Shown here: positions 8,661-18,580 of the stretch, one piece after another
Numbering within the stretch: the stretch's first letter is position 1
Layout of the letters: each line of letters opens with the position of its first letter
Assembly: GCF_000612665.1 (NCBI RefSeq)
Contig: NZ_HG942073.1
Coordinates: 43,341-107,340 of the forward strand
DNA: 64,000 bases
Reading direction: 5' to 3'
Source: Neobacillus dielmonensis
Lineage (GTDB): Bacteria > Bacillota > Bacilli > Bacillales > Cytobacillaceae
Position numbers and translations under genes: made by a program
Notes under the pieces: model-generated
Databases searched by the model: none
The model's input: the letters and a program-made list of their open reading frames with translations, nothing else
What the model was told of the DNA's origin: nothing

Positions 8661-8692
8661 AAAGTCTTCTTCTTAATAAGAAGGCTTTTTTT
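8661..8692 (+). terminator. Riboswitch-controlled intrinsic terminator
   Basis: Stem AAAGTCTTCTT/AAGAAGGCTTT around a CTTAAT loop, followed by a T run. GATAAGAAGA at the riboswitch 3' side can pair with its 5' arm as antiterminator. Confidence 0.85.
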
Positions 8693-8783
8693 GTTGATTA
8701 ATGCTTTAACGCCTTCTAGCGTTAAAGTTTCGGCTATTCCATCCATTAGTTAACTTATTTCAACTTACCAAGGAGTGTGCGTC

Positions 8784-9902
8784 ATGTACAAAATTGATAC
8801 CAAACTTGCCCAAATCGGCAATCGCAGTGAAACAGCAACAGGAACCGTAAATCCGCCAGTATATTTCTCAACCGCTTATCGTCATGAGGGAATTGGGCGG
8901 TCAACTGGGTTTGATTATATTCGGACCGGAAATCCAACCCGTCAACTCCTTGAAAAAACTATTGCTGACCTGGAAGGCGGCGACCAAGGATTTGCCTGTA
9001 GTTCTGGAATGGCTGCCATTCTTACCATCCTCTCGTTATTTCAATCAGGTGATGAATGGATTGTCAGCGAAGATTTATATGGGGGAACCTACCGTTTGCT
9101 AGAGCAAGGCTTTAAAAAGTGGGGGCTGACAAGTCATTACGTGAACACCTGTTACCCTGAAAAAGTAGAAGAAAAAATCAATGAAAATACGAAAGCGATT
9201 TTCCTTGAAACCCCAACCAACCCTTTAATGCAAGAGGCTGATATTGAAGCAATTTCAAAGATTGCCAAACAGCACGGTATCTTGCTAATTGTCGATAACA
9301 CGTTCTACACCCCTGTTCTCCAGCAGCCAATTCAGCTTGGAGCTGATATTGTCATCCATAGTGCCACCAAATACTTGGGCGGACATAATGATGTCTTGGC
9401 GGGACTTGTAGTAGCGAAAGGTAAAGAAGTATGCGAAGCATTAGCATTCCACCATAATGGAGCTGGAGCCGTATTAAGTCCTTTTGATTCTTGGCTGTTA
9501 ATGCGCGGAATGAAGACTTTATCCCTTCGAATGAAACAACATCAAACAAACGCCAGAGCCATTGCGGAATATTTAAGCAATCATGAAGCCATCACGGATG
9601 TCCTTTATCCTGGACAGGGTGGTATGCTTTCATTCCGGCTTAAGGAAGAAGCGTGGATAGATCTCTTTTTACAAAACATCAGGCTAATTACTTTTGCTGA
9701 AAGCCTTGGAGGAACAGAAAGCTTTATCACTTATCCGGCAACGCAAACCCATGCCGATATCCCGGAAGAAAAACGAATTGCCTCTGGTGTCGATAACCGC
9801 TTGTTACGGTTTTCGGTCGGCATTGAGGACGCAGAAGATCTAATCAAAGATCTTGAGCAGGCTTTAGCCAAAGTGAATGAAGGAGTTTATCGTTTGAACT
9901 GA
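8784..9902 (+). CDS. metI: Cystathionine gamma-synthase / O-acetylhomoserine thiolyase
   Basis: 372 residues from the ATG at 8784, which has AAGGAG eight bases upstream. A PLP enzyme of the Cys/Met metabolism family: the cofactor lysine is in SATKYLGGHND (Lys196), the phosphate-binding FACSSGMAAI lies near residue 70, and the C-terminal domain is complete. MetI joins an activated homoserine to cysteine or sulfide. It is the first gene after the S-box riboswitch. Its last few codons are joined directly to the metC remnant, so the extreme C-terminus (VYRLN) may have been altered by the deletion described there. Confidence 0.92.
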   Translation: MYKIDTKLAQIGNRSETATGTVNPPVYFSTAYRHEGIGRSTGFDYIRTGNPTRQLLEKTIADLEGGDQGFACSSGMAAILTILSLFQSGDEWIVSEDLYGGTYRLLEQGFKKWGLTSHYVNTCYPEKVEEKINENTKAIFLETPTNPLMQEADIEAISKIAKQHGILLIVDNTFYTPVLQQPIQLGADIVIHSATKYLGGHNDVLAGLVVAKGKEVCEALAFHHNGAGAVLSPFDSWLLMRGMKTLSLRMKQHQTNARAIAEYLSNHEAITDVLYPGQGGMLSFRLKEEAWIDLFLQNIRLITFAESLGGTESFITYPATQTHADIPEEKRIASGVDNRLLRFSVGIEDAEDLIKDLEQALAKVNEGVYRLN

Positions 9903-10159
9903 AAAATGAAGCGGCTCTTCGTGAGTTTGTGGCCAATGTGGAACTTCCTGTATTTGCCGTCAGCTTAGGTGCAGTTGAATCGATTCTCTCCTACCCAGCT
10001 AAAATGTCCCATGCGGCTATGCCTCAGGATGAACGGGAAAAACGTGGGATTAAGAACAGCCTGCTTCGCCTTTCTGTTGGACTTGAAAATCCAGATGATA
10101 TTATAAATGATTTTTCTCAAAGCTTAGAAAAACTTGCCCAGAACCAATTAGCCTTCTAA
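9890..10159 (+). pseudogene. metC: metC remnant (C-terminal quarter of cystathionine beta-lyase)
   Basis: In the frame overlapping the metI stop the sequence reads SFELKNEAALREFVANVELP and runs on through SLGAVESILSYPAKMSHAAMP to a normal MetC C-terminus. That is the last 88 or so residues of a family member of about 390; the PLP-binding domain and active-site lysine are missing. The matching part of MetI (GGMLSFRLKEEAWIDLF) is intact upstream, so this is a second gene, not a frameshifted metI. An internal deletion of roughly 900 bases from the metI end into metC is the simplest explanation. The fragment cannot be an active lyase. Confidence 0.85.
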
Positions 10160-10171
10160 CAAGGAGAATAA

Positions 10172-12034
10172 ATGATGAGCTTTCTTCAAAGGTTAAAAAG
10201 TCAAATCTTAATCGCCGATGGTGCCATGGGTACCCTGCTATATTCTTTTGGTGTGGATTCCTGTTCTGAAGAATTAAATTTGTCCCAGCCGGAGCAGATA
10301 GAAAACATTCACCGTGCCTATATTGACGCAGGGGCCGATGTGATTCAAACTCATACGTATGCCGCCAACTATTTAAAGCTGCAGCGTTATGGACTCGAGG
10401 ACTCTGTAAAAGAGATCAACAGTGCCGCAGTCCAGCATGCCAAACAGGCCGCTAAACACAGAGCCTTTGTTCTCGGAACTATGGGGGGCAATCGCGGAGT
10501 AAAGCCTACCTCTATCTCAATAGAAGAAATAAAACGAAGCTTTCGGGAGCAGCTGTATTGTCTGCTCCTGGAGGGTGTGGATGGACTTCTTCTTGAAACA
10601 TTTTATGACCTAGAAGAGCTTGAAGCAGTTCTCACTATTGCTAGAAAAGAGACCACTCTGCCAATTGTGGCTCAAGTTTCCCTGATGGAGCCGGGAATTT
10701 TGCAAAATCATACCCCGGTTAACACTGCTTTAAAACGGCTTGAGGAACTGGGGGCCGATGTAGTTGGTCTCAATTGTCGGTTGGGACCGCACCATATGCT
10801 GCAGGCTTTGGAACAAATTGAGCTCCCAAAACATGCCTTTCTTTCCGCATATCCCAATGCCAGTCTGCCAGCTTATACAGATGGTAAGTTCCATTATGAA
10901 GGAGATCCAAATTACTTTCGAAGTTCCGCTCTGGAATTTCGCCAGCAAGGAATCAGACTGCTTGGCGGATGCTGTGGAACGACCCCGGAGCATATCAAAG
11001 CATTTGCTTTACAATTAAAGAACAGCGTACCCGTTACGAAAAAAATAGTAAAGCAAACGGCAGCTGTAAAGGTTGAGCATCATGAACCAAAACGGGACTT
11101 TGTTCCCCTTCAGGAGATTGTAAAAGAAAGACCATCCGTTATTGTGGAATTGGACACACCTAGAAAGCTGGAAACCAGCAAATTTTTCGAGGGGGCCAAA
11201 GCTTTAAAGGATGCCGGAATCGATGCGATTACCATGGCAGACAACTCACTGGCCCAGGTGAGGATTTCAAATGAATCATTGGGATATTTAGTCAAAAGAG
11301 AATTGGGAATCAGGCCGCTTATTCATCTTTCCTGCCGCGACCGCAATATCATTGGTCTGCAATCCCATTTGATGGGGCTGCATACATTGGGGCTGCATGA
11401 CGTTCTTGCAATCACCGGTGACCCGGCCCGAGTCGGCGATTTTCCAGGTGCATCCTCGGTATATGACGTGTCCTCATTTGAACTTATTCACATGATTAAA
11501 CAATTAAATGAGGGCTTATCCTATTCAGGAAAGGACTTAGGACAAAAAACTGCCTTTAGCATCGCGGCCGCATTTAATCCAAATGTCCGCTCTGTGGAAA
11601 AAGCGGTAAAAAGGCTTGAGAAGAAAATCGAATATGGTGCAGATTATTTTATCTCCCAACCCGTCTATTCAGAGGAGAAATTAATCGAAGTCTATGAAAA
11701 TACGAAACATTTAAAGGCTCCGATTTATATCGGTTTGATGCCACTGACAGGCAGCCGAAATGCTGAATTTCTTCATAATGAAGTACCGGGTATAAAAATC
11801 ACCGATTCAATTAGAGACCGCATGGCTGAGTTAAAAGACAATCCGGTACAGGCCGCTCGCGAGGGAGTAGCCATTACCAAGTCTTTAATTGATACAGCAC
11901 TTGATTTGTTCAATGGAATTTATTTAATTACACCATTTTTACGTTATGAGCTCACCGCTGAACTGGCCGTTTATGCTCGGCAGCGTGGGCATGAACGGAG
12001 GGGAAACAGCTATGTCGAAACCACCATTTATTGA
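10172..12034 (+). CDS. yitJ: Bifunctional homocysteine S-methyltransferase / methylenetetrahydrofolate reductase
   Basis: 620 residues. Residues 1-290 form a homocysteine-binding domain with the zinc ligands in GLNCRLGP and [10 protein letters not shown]; residues about 320-610 form a MetF-type reductase ([47 protein letters not shown]). The YitJ architecture couples 5-methyl-THF formation to homocysteine methylation. GGAGAA precedes the ATG, 12 bases after the metC remnant. The gene overlaps metH by 23 bases. Confidence 0.93.
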   Translation: MMSFLQRLKSQILIADGAMGTLLYSFGVDSCSEELNLSQPEQIENIHRAYIDAGADVIQTHTYAANYLKLQRYGLEDSVKEINSAAVQHAKQAAKHRAFVLGTMGGNRGVKPTSISIEEIKRSFREQLYCLLLEGVDGLLLETFYDLEELEAVLTIARKETTLPIVAQVSLMEPGILQNHTPVNTALKRLEELGADVVGLNCRLGPHHMLQALEQIELPKHAFLSAYPNASLPAYTDGKFHYEGDPNYFRSSALEFRQQGIRLLGGCCGTTPEHIKAFALQLKNSVPVTKKIVKQTAAVKVEHHEPKRDFVPLQEIVKERPSVIVELDTPRKLETSKFFEGAKALKDAGIDAITMADNSLAQVRISNESLGYLVKRELGIRPLIHLSCRDRNIIGLQSHLMGLHTLGLHDVLAITGDPARVGDFPGASSVYDVSSFELIHMIKQLNEGLSYSGKDLGQKTAFSIAAAFNPNVRSVEKAVKRLEKKIEYGADYFISQPVYSEEKLIEVYENTKHLKAPIYIGLMPLTGSRNAEFLHNEVPGIKITDSIRDRMAELKDNPVQAAREGVAITKSLIDTALDLFNGIYLITPFLRYELTAELAVYARQRGHERRGNSYVETTIY

Positions 12035-15000
12035 ACAGTTAAAAAAGCGAATTCTCGTCATGGATGGTGCGATGGGCACCATGTTACAACAAGCAGGGCT
12101 TACAGCTGAAGATTTTGGAGGAGAGGCCTTTGATGGGTGTAATGAAAACCTCAATTTAACTGTACCATCCGTTATTGCCAAGATTCACCGTGAATACTTG
12201 GAAGCGGGTGCCGATATTATCGAAACCAATACTTTTGGGGCTACCAGCATCGTTTTGGATGAATATCATCTTGGATATAAAGCCTTTGAGATTAATAAAC
12301 AAGCTGCCTTACTTGCAGTGGGCGAAGCTGAAAAAATCTCAACCAAGGAATGGCCGCGATATGTGGCAGGTTCCATGGGACCGACGACCAAAACATTAAG
12401 TGTTACGGGTGGCACAACGTTTGATGCCCTCGCTGATGCATATGAGGAGCAGGCCCTTGGATTGATTGACGGCGGCGTTGATTTGTTGCTGCTCGAGACC
12501 AGCCAGGATATGTTAAATGTCAAAGCCGGTTTTACTGGAATTGAAAGGGCGTTTGAAAAAACCGGAAAAAAACTGCCGTTATTTATTTCCGGGACAATAG
12601 AACCAATGGGCACAACGCTCGCTGGTCAGTCCATTGAAGCCTTTTATATTTCCGTGCAGCATATGAATCCTGTCGCAGTAGGCCTGAACTGTGCCACAGG
12701 TCCGGAATTCATGCAGGATCACATCCGATCACTGGCCAATCTTTCTGGAACAGCCGTAAGTTGTTATCCCAATGCCGGTCTGCCAGATGAGGAAGGACAT
12801 TACCATGAAACTCCGGAAACTCTGTCGAAAAAATTGGCTGATTTTGCTGCCCATGGCTGGCTGAATATTGTCGGCGGCTGCTGCGGTACCACACCAGCCC
12901 ACATTCGGGCCATCAGTGAAGCGGTTAAACCCTTACCGCCAAGGGAATTTCATCATAAGTCCCTTCATATGGTCTCCGGTATCGAACCGTTCATTTACGA
13001 TGACCCGACACTTCGGCCTATCATGGTCGGCGAACGGACCAATGTCATCGGCTCACGTAAATTTAAGCGTCTGATTGCCGAAGGAAAGTTCGAGGAAGCA
13101 GCTGAAATTGCAAGAGCCCAAGTAAAAGGCGGCGCCCACGTGATTGATATTTGCCTTGCCGACCCAGACCGCGATGAGCTTTCTGACATGGAGAATTTTA
13201 TAAAAGAAGTTGTCAAAAAAGTTAAAGTACCGCTTGTCATTGATTCCACAGATGACAAAGTGATTGAAAAAGCACTTAAGTATTCACAAGGAAAAGCCAT
13301 CATTAACTCAATTAATCTTGAAGACGGCGAAGACCGCTTTAAGGCAGTTGTGCCCCTCATCCATCGCTACGGTGCAGCTGTAGTTGTTGGAACCATTGAT
13401 GAAAAAGGAATGGGCGTTACCGCTGAAAGGAAATTAGAGATTGCTAAACGTTCCCATGACCTTTTAGTGAATAGGTATGGTCTGAAACCAGAGGATTTAA
13501 TTTTTGACCCTTTAGTGTTCCCGGTCGGCACAGGAGACGCACAATATATTGGCTCCGCACAGGCAACGGTCGATGGAATCCGCTTAATCAAAGCTCAACT
13601 CCCTGGGGTACAAACCATTTTGGGAATCAGCAATATCTCCTTTGGCCTGCCGCCGGTTGGCAGAGAAATATTGAACTCCGTATTTCTTTATCACTGTACA
13701 CAGGCCGGACTCGACTATGCCATCGTAAACACAGAAAAGCTTGAGCGGTTTGCCTCCATTACGAAAGAAGAAATTGAACTGGCAGATAATCTTTTATTCA
13801 ACACCACAGATGAAACTTTAGCAGTATTTACGGATTTTTATCGTGATAAAAAGAAAGAAGCAAAAGTGGCTGTTTTAAACTTAAGTCTTGAAGAGCGGCT
13901 GGCTTATTACGTTGTCGAAGGAACAAAGGAAGGCCTAATTCCTGATTTAGATCAGGCCCTCGCCTCCTACCCTGATCCGCTTGATATTATCAACGGACCG
14001 TTAATGGATGGAATGAAACAGGTCGGCGTTCTTTTTAATGACAACCAGCTGATTGTCGCTGAGGTTCTGCAAAGTGCTGAAGTAATGAAGACGGCTGTTT
14101 CTTATTTGGAGCCTCACATGGAAAAAGGCGATTCCGCTTCCGTCAAAGGGAAAATCCTGCTGGCGACGGTTAAGGGAGATGTTCATGACATCGGAAAGAA
14201 CCTTGTTGACATCATCCTTAGTAACAATGGCTATCAAGTTCATGACCTTGGGATTAAAGTGACTTCTGCAGAATTAATCAAGGCCATTCGCGAAGAACAA
14301 CCCGATATGATTGGATTATCAGGACTGCTAGTCAAATCTGCCCAACAAATGCTATTGACGGCACAGGATATGAAAGAAGCCGGTATTTCTCTGCCCATTT
14401 TGGTGGGTGGTGCAGCCCTTTCGCGGAAATTTACCGATACGAAGATTGCCAAAGAATATGATGGACTCGTGCTTTATGCCAAGGATGCAATGGCAGGCTT
14501 GGCGCTTGCCAATCAGCTGCAATACCCTGAAGAACAGCAAAAGCTGCTACAGGAAAAGCAAGAAAAACTGGCTGCGGCAGAAATTCCAAGGGATTTGCCA
14601 ATCCGTGCTTCTGGCTCCGTAGCAGTGAAGGTAAAACCAGCTGTTTCCACTACAGTGCCTGTGTTTGTTCCAAAGGACACGAAACGGCATGTATTAACAT
14701 CGTATACGCTGGCGCATATTGAGCCCTATATCAATATGCAAATGCTGCTGGGACATCACCTTGGCGTAAAAGGGAAAATCGCTAAGCTAATAGCAGAAAA
14801 GGATGAGAAGGTACTTAAGGTCAAAGAAGTCGTTGACCAGTTAATTGCGGAAGCCAGTGCGAACCAGTGGATTACACCGAAAGCTGTCTATCAGTTTTTC
14901 CCTGCCCAATCGGATGGTAATAAAGTTTATATTTATGATTCGGAAAATCCTGGTCAAGTGTTGGAAACGTTTGAGTTCCCACGACAAGAATCGGAACCAA

Positions 15001-15461
15001 ATCTTTGTTTGGCGGATTATTTAAAATCTGTTGACAGTGGTGAGATGGATTATGTCGGCTTCTTTACCGTAACTGCTGGCCGGGGAATCCGGGAACAAGC
15101 GGACGAATTTAAAAGGCAAGGAAGATTTTTGGAAAGCCATGCACTTCAAGCCTTGGCCCTTGAGAGTGCCGAAGGCTTTGCCGAGTTAATCCACCGCCAA
15201 ATGCGTGATCGCTGGGGCTTCCCGGACCCAACTGATTTTTCCATGCAGGAACGGTTTGCCGCTCACTATCAAGGTCAGCGTTTTTCTTTCGGATACCCTG
15301 CTTGTCCTAACTTAGAGGACCAACAGAAGCTATTTAAGCTGCTTGTGCCTGAGGAAATCGGAGTACAATTGACAGAAGGCTATATGATGGAGCCGGAGGC
15401 TTCTGTATCCGCCATGGTGTTTGCCCATCCAGAGGCAAGATATTTTAACGTTTTGAGATAG
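12012..15461 (+). CDS. metH: Cobalamin-dependent methionine synthase
   Basis: 1149 residues from the ATG at 12012, preceded by GGAGGGG; an in-frame extension upstream lies inside yitJ and is not used. Domain order: homocysteine binding (1-320, zinc motif [10 protein letters not shown]), pterin binding (about 335-610, with [13 protein letters not shown]), cobalamin cap and B12 domains (about 650-870, with the base-off DVHDIGKN motif near residue 725), and a C-terminal SAM-dependent reactivation domain (about 930-1149). All are complete. It is the last gene of the S-box operon and ends at a strong terminator. Having metH together with the bifunctional yitJ gives two routes of homocysteine methylation. 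Confidence 0.96.
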   Translation: MSKPPFIEQLKKRILVMDGAMGTMLQQAGLTAEDFGGEAFDGCNENLNLTVPSVIAKIHREYLEAGADIIETNTFGATSIVLDEYHLGYKAFEINKQAALLAVGEAEKISTKEWPRYVAGSMGPTTKTLSVTGGTTFDALADAYEEQALGLIDGGVDLLLLETSQDMLNVKAGFTGIERAFEKTGKKLPLFISGTIEPMGTTLAGQSIEAFYISVQHMNPVAVGLNCATGPEFMQDHIRSLANLSGTAVSCYPNAGLPDEEGHYHETPETLSKKLADFAAHGWLNIVGGCCGTTPAHIRAISEAVKPLPPREFHHKSLHMVSGIEPFIYDDPTLRPIMVGERTNVIGSRKFKRLIAEGKFEEAAEIARAQVKGGAHVIDICLADPDRDELSDMENFIKEVVKKVKVPLVIDSTDDKVIEKALKYSQGKAIINSINLEDGEDRFKAVVPLIHRYGAAVVVGTIDEKGMGVTAERKLEIAKRSHDLLVNRYGLKPEDLIFDPLVFPVGTGDAQYIGSAQATVDGIRLIKAQLPGVQTILGISNISFGLPPVGREILNSVFLYHCTQAGLDYAIVNTEKLERFASITKEEIELADNLLFNTTDETLAVFTDFYRDKKKEAKVAVLNLSLEERLAYYVVEGTKEGLIPDLDQALASYPDPLDIINGPLMDGMKQVGVLFNDNQLIVAEVLQSAEVMKTAVSYLEPHMEKGDSASVKGKILLATVKGDVHDIGKNLVDIILSNNGYQVHDLGIKVTSAELIKAIREEQPDMIGLSGLLVKSAQQMLLTAQDMKEAGISLPILVGGAALSRKFTDTKIAKEYDGLVLYAKDAMAGLALANQLQYPEEQQKLLQEKQEKLAAAEIPRDLPIRASGSVAVKVKPAVSTTVPVFVPKDTKRHVLTSYTLAHIEPYINMQMLLGHHLGVKGKIAKLIAEKDEKVLKVKEVVDQLIAEASANQWITPKAVYQFFPAQSDGNKVYIYDSENPGQVLETFEFPRQESEPNLCLADYLKSVDSGEMDYVGFFTVTAGRGIREQADEFKRQGRFLESHALQALALESAEGFAELIHRQMRDRWGFPDPTDFSMQERFAAHYQGQRFSFGYPACPNLEDQQKLFKLLVPEEIGVQLTEGYMMEPEASVSAMVFAHPEARYFNVLR

Positions 15462-15471
15462 TTTTCTATTC

Positions 15472-15498
15472 AAGCCGTGAGTTTTCACGGCCTTTTTG
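15472..15498 (+). terminator. Terminator of the methionine operon
   Basis: GCCGTGA-GTTT-TCACGGC stem followed by CTTTTTG, 12 bases after the metH stop. Confidence 0.9.
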
Positions 15499-15674
15499 CA
15501 TTTTTGCAAACATTCATATTTGGATGTTTACGCCCTCACTTTTCTCTTAAACAACCTATTTTTGAGCTTACAACCTATTTCTTTTGAACTTACGACCTTT
15601 ACTTTACTTTTATTGGAAAACAAAATTAACCATCCTTCGTTTAACGGTCTACCTTCAACATATGTGAACATTCC

Positions 15675-15714
15675 TTGACAATTTTCCTTATTCGCCTTAT
15701 AGTTACCTAGGTAA
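15675..15714 (+). promoter_or_regulatory. Promoter and probable MarR operator
   Basis: TTGACA (15675-15680) and TATAGT (15698-15703) with a 17-base spacer. A perfect 12-base palindrome TTACCTAGGTAA (15703-15714) starts at the end of the -10 and covers the likely transcription start, as expected for an autorepressing MarR protein. Confidence 0.65.
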
Positions 15715-15738
15715 TTAATTTCAAATTGGAGAAATAAT

Positions 15739-16152
15739 ATGATAAGCCACGAAATATTTCATACTCTTCACCAGCTTTCCCGCCATCTCACCAATAAACA
15801 GAATGAAGCCCTAAAACCAGCTGGTTTGTACAGCTCTCAGTGGGCCGTTATTTATGTTTTAAAGCAGAAAGGTTCTCTAACCCAAAAACAGCTTTGTGAT
15901 TACCTTTCGGTGGAAGCACCGCCTATGACCCGGACCATACAGAGGCTCGTGAAACAAGGCTATGTGAAACAACTTCCCGGCCAGGATAAGCGAGAGAAAC
16001 ATGTGCAATTAACGGATGAGGCTCTTTCCCAATATTCAAATTGGGAGAAAATAGTGTCAGATGTGAATAACGGGCTTTTAAGTCAGTTTCCCGAATCCTC
16101 CCAAAAAGAACTGTTTCATCTGCAAAAAACTTGGTTAAAACAACTAGTGTAA
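15739..16152 (+). CDS. MarR-family transcriptional regulator
   Basis: 137 residues with a winged helix-turn-helix: recognition region LTQKQLCDYLSVEAPPMTRTI and wing VKQGYVKQLPGQDKREKHVQLT (about residues 50-95). It sits 13 bases ahead of an MFS exporter gene, the usual arrangement for a repressor that controls an efflux pump and responds to its substrate. The promoter palindrome is the likely binding site. ATG with GGAG upstream. The ligand cannot be inferred. Confidence 0.9.
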   Translation: MISHEIFHTLHQLSRHLTNKQNEALKPAGLYSSQWAVIYVLKQKGSLTQKQLCDYLSVEAPPMTRTIQRLVKQGYVKQLPGQDKREKHVQLTDEALSQYSNWEKIVSDVNNGLLSQFPESSQKELFHLQKTWLKQLV

Positions 16153-16165
16153 AGGAGTGCATCGA

Positions 16166-17377
16166 ATGAATAAACCAAAATTATGGACGAAAGATTTTAT
16201 CAGCATCTCAGCAAGTAACTTTTTTGTATTCTTAACATTTTATATTTTGTTGGTAACCCTTCCGAGCTATGCATTGGATGACTTACATGCCAGCGCTTCT
16301 CAAGCGGGCTTAATGACCACCATCTTTCTTTTGTCTGCAATTATTTCCCGTCCTTTAGCCGGGCAATGGCTCGAACGTGCAGGCAATAAAAAAGTACTTA
16401 TGACGGCGTTAATACTTTTTGCAGTCGCAGCGCCTCTATATTTTGTTCCAGATGGAATGGTTGGATTTCTGCTGATTCGCTTGCTTCATGGTGTGGGTTT
16501 CGGCATGGCAACCACAGCTGTTGGAGCAATTGTCGCTGACATCATACCTTCCTCTCGCAGAGGTGAAGGCATGGGTTATTTTGTATTGTCCACCAACCTG
16601 GCAATGGTTTTAGGACCCTTTGTAGGCCTTATGACCATCCAGCAATGGGGAGCCCAAACTGTATTTGCACTATGCGTAGTCGTAGCAGTAGCTGGCATGT
16701 TGACTGGTTTAAGCGTCAAAGTTCCAAAATCTGAAGCAGCGAACCAAATTGAGGTTCTTTCCACTTTTTCATTTCGTGGACTATTCGAAGCATCAGCTGT
16801 TCCTATCGCAATTGTCGGAAGCTTTTTTGCGATTGTATATTCAGCGTTGCTTTCGTTCGTCTCCATTTATGCGATTGAGATACATGTAGAGCAGGTTTCG
16901 AGCCTATTTTTTGTTGTTTATGCCGTCATACTGTTGATGTCGCGTCCATTCACCGGTAAATGGCTGGATAAGTATGGTCCTAACGTAATCAGCTATCCAT
17001 GCATTGTTTTGTTTGCTGTTGGGATGCTGCTGTTAAGTAAGAGCACCGGCCCTGTCATGTTTTTAGTCTCTGCCGGATTAATCGGCTTAGGCTGGGGAAC
17101 CTTATTCCCAACCTTCCAAACTATCGCAATCCAATATGCGGAACCTAGGAAAAGAGGTTTAGCAACAGCTACCTTTTTATCTATTTATGACATTGGGGTC
17201 GCTTTAGGTTCCTTTTTAGTCGGGTTAATTGCTGCTAAAATGAGTTATAGCTCAATGTTTTTCTTATCTGCATTTTATGTACTCGTTGGAGTCATCTTAT
17301 TTTTCTATTTGCACACAAGAAAAAAAGCCGTTTCTGGCAAATCAGAGCAGCATTCTTCAAAAATGCAAGAAATTTAA
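16166..17377 (+). CDS. MFS drug-efflux-type transporter
   Basis: 403 residues from the ATG at 16166, chosen because AAAGGAG lies eight bases upstream; an upstream in-frame GTG falls inside that ribosome site. Twelve membrane helices with the MFS loop motif near residue 60 (RPLAGQWLERAGNKK) and its echo in the second half (RPFTGKWLDKYGPN). Proteins of this YfkF/YfmO-like type export small hydrophobic compounds. Probably co-transcribed with and repressed by the MarR protein just upstream. Confidence 0.88.
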   Translation: MNKPKLWTKDFISISASNFFVFLTFYILLVTLPSYALDDLHASASQAGLMTTIFLLSAIISRPLAGQWLERAGNKKVLMTALILFAVAAPLYFVPDGMVGFLLIRLLHGVGFGMATTAVGAIVADIIPSSRRGEGMGYFVLSTNLAMVLGPFVGLMTIQQWGAQTVFALCVVVAVAGMLTGLSVKVPKSEAANQIEVLSTFSFRGLFEASAVPIAIVGSFFAIVYSALLSFVSIYAIEIHVEQVSSLFFVVYAVILLMSRPFTGKWLDKYGPNVISYPCIVLFAVGMLLLSKSTGPVMFLVSAGLIGLGWGTLFPTFQTIAIQYAEPRKRGLATATFLSIYDIGVALGSFLVGLIAAKMSYSSMFFLSAFYVLVGVILFFYLHTRKKAVSGKSEQHSSKMQEI

Positions 17378-17447
17378 ATTAGTCCTTTCCATCTCCTCCA
17401 AATCGTTTATAATGAGTTGTAAACCATATTGGAGGAGTGATTTTACA

Positions 17448-17798
17448 ATGGCTAAATCTAAAGCCAGAAAGCTTCGTAACAAACTTGCACGTGAAGGCAA
17501 AATGAACCCAGATATAAAAAGAAGTCCTTTTGTTTTCTCAGATATGCGGACCAGGATAACAAAAAACAAAAAGGATCATTTATACCGGCAAAAACACAAG
17601 AACCACCATATCCAAAATGGAAATGATGGTTCTTTTTATTTTGCAGCAATAATGAATTGTTTAATTAAGTTTTGCTTTTTCAGATATAGTTCATGCGCTT
17701 CTTCAACAGAAATGGAAGAAAAGCGGATAACAGAGGTTGGCCCCGCTTGGGCAAGTAAGGGAATGTCCGTCGAAATGACGGTGCCAATTCTTGCATAA
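17448..17798 (+). CDS. Small basic conserved-looking protein; 3' end uncertain
   Basis: Starts at an ATG after GGAGGAG. The first 60 or so residues are strongly basic and look like a real small protein (MAKSKARKLRNKLAREGKMN; DMRTRITKNKKDHLYRQKHK). No stop is met before the hairpin at 17598-17638, and the frame runs on for about 54 codons antisense to pxpC, giving 116 residues in total. The antisense tail is probably not meaningful: either the native stop was lost or termination at the hairpin truncates the message. Function unknown. Confidence 0.5.
   Translation: MAKSKARKLRNKLAREGKMNPDIKRSPFVFSDMRTRITKNKKDHLYRQKHKNHHIQNGNDGSFYFAAIMNCLIKFCFFRYSSCASSTEMEEKRITEVGPAWASKGMSVEMTVPILA
17598..17638. 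terminator. Convergent terminator between the small basic gene and pxpC
   Basis: Inverted repeat AAGAACCA...TGGTTCTT with an inner CAT/ATG pairing and T runs on the plus side; it overlaps the coding frame of the small gene and touches the pxpC stop. Confidence 0.65.
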
Positions 17799-18580
17799 CC
17801 ACCTGTCGTTTGCCGGTCTGACATCAAGATAATCGGCTGGCCGCTTGCAGGCACTTGGATGCCTCCTAGTGGGGTTGGGTCTGATATGATGTCCGGTCCA
17901 GCTACATGTTCGATTCTCGGTCCTTCCAGCTGATATCCCATTCGATTTGATTTTGTGGTTACCACAAACTCTTCGTTATAAAAACAATGGATGCCCTGCT
18001 TCGTAAACATACTCTGATGCGGTCCAGGTATTACTCTTAGATTCAAATGATTTCCCCAATTTGGAATTAATTCAGTATGGAGGCCTTTAAGCGGCTTTCT
18101 AATCAGTGGATGTCCATAAACGATATCATCCTTTTTTAACGACCTCCCCGAGAACCCGCCGAATTTGCCATTTAAAAACGTTGACTTGCTATTCAATATC
18201 TTTGGGACATCAATCCCGCCAGCTATCGCCATATATGCTCTTGCTCCCTTTTTACAGGAACCGAAGGCAAGAGTTTGCCCCTTTTTTAACAAAAAGCTTT
18301 TCCACATTGGAGTCGTATTTCCATCAACGGTCAAAGAAAATTCCCCGCCGCAGATACTGACCACCATATCACTTTTCGCGACCAAATCCGGTCCTAAAAA
18401 AGCAGTCTCAAGCACTGCTTCAACAGGGTCATTTCCTACAAGAATATTGGCTATCTTCATTGAATAGGGGTCCATCGCTCCTGAAGGGCTGATGCCATAT
18501 TGCTGATAGCCAAATCTGCCCAAATCTTGGACGGTCGTTTGCAGCCCTGGTTTGGTTACTGCAAAAAGCGGCTGCTTCAT
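17636..18580 (-). CDS. pxpC: 5-oxoprolinase subunit C (biotin-dependent carboxylase-like, KipA family)
   Basis: 314 residues with the allophanate-hydrolase subunit 2 fold: VTKPGLQTTVQDLGRFGYQQ at residues 9-28 and SGAMDPYSMKIAN shortly after. PxpA, PxpB and PxpC together hydrolyse 5-oxoproline, a spontaneous glutamine by-product, to glutamate using ATP. The ATG overlaps the pxpA stop by four bases (ATGA). In B. subtilis the homologue KipA has been linked to relief of KipI inhibition of the sporulation kinase KinA, but the complete pxpBAC set makes the metabolic role the first choice. Confidence 0.92.
   Translation of the reverse strand: MKQPLFAVTKPGLQTTVQDLGRFGYQQYGISPSGAMDPYSMKIANILVGNDPVEAVLETAFLGPDLVAKSDMVVSICGGEFSLTVDGNTTPMWKSFLLKKGQTLAFGSCKKGARAYMAIAGGIDVPKILNSKSTFLNGKFGGFSGRSLKKDDIVYGHPLIRKPLKGLHTELIPNWGNHLNLRVIPGPHQSMFTKQGIHCFYNEEFVVTTKSNRMGYQLEGPRIEHVAGPDIISDPTPLGGIQVPASGQPIILMSDRQTTGGYARIGTVISTDIPLLAQAGPTSVIRFSSISVEEAHELYLKKQNLIKQFIIAAK

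Noticed and set aside
15496..15678. 60-codon frame between metH and the MarR gene
   Set aside because: Starts in the metH terminator tail, lacks a ribosome site and ends on the -35 of the marR promoter.
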